64,000 bases of DNA. Source: Vespa crabro (lineage: Eukaryota; Arthropoda; Insecta; Hymenoptera; Vespidae). The notes under the pieces are model-generated. The model was not told the DNA's origin. It saw only the letters and a list, made by a program, of their open reading frames with translations, and ran no database searches. The stretch spans positions 10,753,907 to 10,817,906 of the forward strand of contig NC_060959.1 in NCBI RefSeq assembly GCF_910589235.1, given 5' to 3'. Each line of letters begins with the position of its first letter. Position 1 is the first letter of the stretch. The position numbers and the translations under genes are program-made. Below are positions 62,000 through 64,000 of the stretch, in pieces.

Positions 62000-62591
62000 A
62001 TTTCTACAGATTCAAATGGATAATACGAGATGAGAAAGAAATTGTTGTCTCTTTTAACGATCTTGTCTCTGCGATTGATCGAGAGAATTTCCACTTTAAT
62101 TTCGATTATCGACGAGAGCATATCAATCGAGAAATTTGTTTTTCCAATTTCCTTCCTTTCTCCATTGGATTATTGACACAGTTTCCAACGTTTCACGATC
62201 AATCCTATTTATGCTTGTAAAATTTATAAAAAGCGGAAAATACTTTTGTTCCTTTTTTATTAACTAAAAGTGAAAAAATACAAAAAAGAAAAAGAAGAAA
62301 AGCGAATGAATACAATGATTTATTTGTAAAATATAATAAAAAATATTCGCGAACAGGTAAAACTACGAAAACTTATTCGAGTACGAAATCCTTTGATTTA
62401 AAAAGAAAATGAGAAGTGATAAGAGGAAAGGGAAAAGCAAAAGAAAAATATATCGTCGACAGTGGTTTAAAAAATTTTAAAGAAAAGAAACAAGAAAAGA
62501 GATAAGATTATGAGCGGTGAAATAATGGGAGCTTGAATTAAATTCAAATTTTATGAAGCTTTGAAAGGAGAATAGAGAAAAGTGAGAAAAC

Positions 62592-62629
<38 letters not shown>

Positions 62630-62933
62630 CTGAGAAAGGATTCGAGAAGTGGATTTTTTAAAACTTATTTCACTCATTCGAACACCTCGATTAACGTTTC
62701 TTTTTTTTTTTTTTATTCTCATACTCTAGAGACCATCCTTATTCGTTGTCTATTAATAAATCGATCTGCGAATATGTACAAAGGTACACAGACATATACA
62801 TTTACACACATATACGTTGAAAGTCAATGGACGAGGATTACGAGCAACCGCACGAGGAATAAAATTCTACTCTCTCGAGTATGCGAATCGCACGATATAC
62901 ATATATCTGCGGTCTACTAAAATTCGAGTTTAC

Positions 62934-62979
62934 CTTCTCCAAGGGAGAGCCGCCGGTTCCGATCTATTTTAAATGAACC
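62934..62979 (-). CDS. Possible upstream Sema2a mini-exon (tentative)
   Basis: A GC-rich patch in AT-rich surroundings reads CGG AAC CGG CGG CTC TCC on the minus strand and ends GGA GAA G before a gtaaac donor. The one-base overhang matches the phase needed by exon A and would give ...SLGEEHVREF. The frame is closed by a TGA just upstream, so the exon would be under 48 bp with a poorly defined acceptor. I see no ATG or signal peptide here. This is a phase-based guess. Confidence 0.2.
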
Positions 62980-63814
62980 TCAACGAAGATTATATTCGAA
63001 CGATGCTCGTAAAATGGATTTCGATGCTACGAAATAGAATATTTATTCTGAATCATCCCTTTGTGACTACGTGATACTTAACAAATCGTTCAAAAGATTT
63101 TTTTGAATCTTTATATTTTAATAACGACGACGTAATTATTATTTGTTATTCTATAAAATTCAAAATAATAATAATAATAATAATAATCTATTAAACATTC
63201 CTAACAGTATAAAGAAAAAAAAAAAAAAAAAAAGAAAAAAAGAAAAATATATTCTTTCATTTAGAATAAATTTTGTTGACCTTCGAAAGTGTCGTTCTTA
63301 TCATTATTAATATTATTCGTTTTCGTTTTCTTTATTCTTTTCAATGGATCAATGTCTATACTAAAATAAATGAAGAAAGTTGACCACGTAGGAAGGGAAA
63401 TGTTCGCTTAAAAGGATGCATGTGCATCACCTTTGTGTTTCGCGTGATACAGTTACGTACGACGACACATCACAGTCCTGATAGACGACCCGTCAAGAGA
63501 CAAGGCACATCGTCTTGGACAGAGTCCTACTTGCAGCTTAGAGTCCTTACGCGGACGTGCACCATCTATCACGCGAATAGTTTGACTAATGCTCGCGGAA
63601 TGCACCAGAGAATGTAACTATGTCTACGTCTACATATATCTGCATATATATACGAAACTTAATCACCCGTGTCACCGAAAATTCTCGATCATAGATAACA
63701 ACTTTATCATTCCGTAAAATCATGATTAATAAAGTTTTTAAGAGAAATTACAAATAAATTATATTTAAATACAAAATGACAGCTTTGCTTATTGATCAGT
63801 GTTCAAACAATAAA

Positions 63815-63816
<2 letters not shown>

Positions 63817-63846
<30 letters not shown>
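63817..63846. repeat. Poly-A tract
   Basis: About 30 consecutive A. Confidence 0.95.
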
Positions 63847-63857
<11 letters not shown>

Positions 63858-64000
63858 AAAGAAAAAAAAGGCAAATGGGCCAGAACAATAAATAAAAGGA
63901 TAAGAGAAAGCTCAGTAATACATATATAATATATATATATATGCATATACAAGTATTATTCCACTTGATTTCGATGCAAGCAAAGATGCTTACAACTTTA

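Larger units (their letters stand above)
59322..64000 (-). other. 5' intron or upstream region of Sema2a
   Basis: This 4.7-kb stretch lies upstream of the first recognised exon. It holds two (CT)n tracts near 60.4-60.5 kb, A-rich tracts at 61.0-61.4 kb, a 36-bp poly-A at 61961 and a short (TA)n at 61740. A non-repetitive, GC-balanced patch at 63420-63620 has no recognisable product and could be a 5' UTR exon. A TATA-like element (GTATAAAATA on the minus strand) lies near 60185-60195. No signal peptide exon was found. Confidence 0.5.

Noticed and set aside
1..64000. CRISPR arrays, operons, bacterial promoters or tRNA genes
   Set aside because: The sequence is a eukaryotic nuclear locus. No spaced direct repeats and no paired A/B boxes with a cloverleaf were seen.

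Overview
The window is a low-GC, insect-like nuclear segment filled with microsatellites, mainly (GA)n/(CT)n, (TA)n, A/T homopolymers and some triplet arrays. CpG dinucleotides are frequent. Spliced genes with very long introns, short AT-rich introns with GTAAG donors, and this composition fit Hymenoptera (bee, ant or vespid wasp). The order is an inference; no species can be named from sequence alone.

Only one gene is recognised with confidence: Semaphorin-2A (Sema2a), on the minus strand. It runs from the first recognised exon at 59234..59321 to the stop codon at 22065. Ten coding exons were placed by hand with GT/AG borders and fully consistent phases. Together they give 674 residues plus a stop: most of the Sema domain, a PSI domain, one Ig domain, a basic cysteine-containing tail and no transmembrane segment. 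The signal peptide and first ~50 residues expected for the family are missing. They lie in an exon not securely found in 59322..64000 or beyond the right end. Introns are very uneven: 18.0 kb, 7.65 kb and 6.1 kb introns sit beside introns of 311 to 1079 bp, and one exon is only 52 bp.

The left third (1..~21.8 kb) is downstream of Sema2a. I recognise no gene there; it holds repeats with scattered non-repetitive islands. Several islands, there and inside the large introns, hold short open frames or regulatory-looking clusters: an RFX X-box at 7050, a CRE/ATF cluster at 15.07-15.29 kb, nested inverted repeats at 26.2 kb, a TATA box followed by a splice donor at 30.8 kb, and an ACGCGT cluster at 35.8 kb. 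These are candidates only.

Sema2a family proteins are secreted axon-guidance ligands that signal through Plexin B in Drosophila. The long introns are the natural place for tissue-specific enhancers, which is one reading of the islands. No CRISPR array, tRNA, rRNA or intact transposon was seen.
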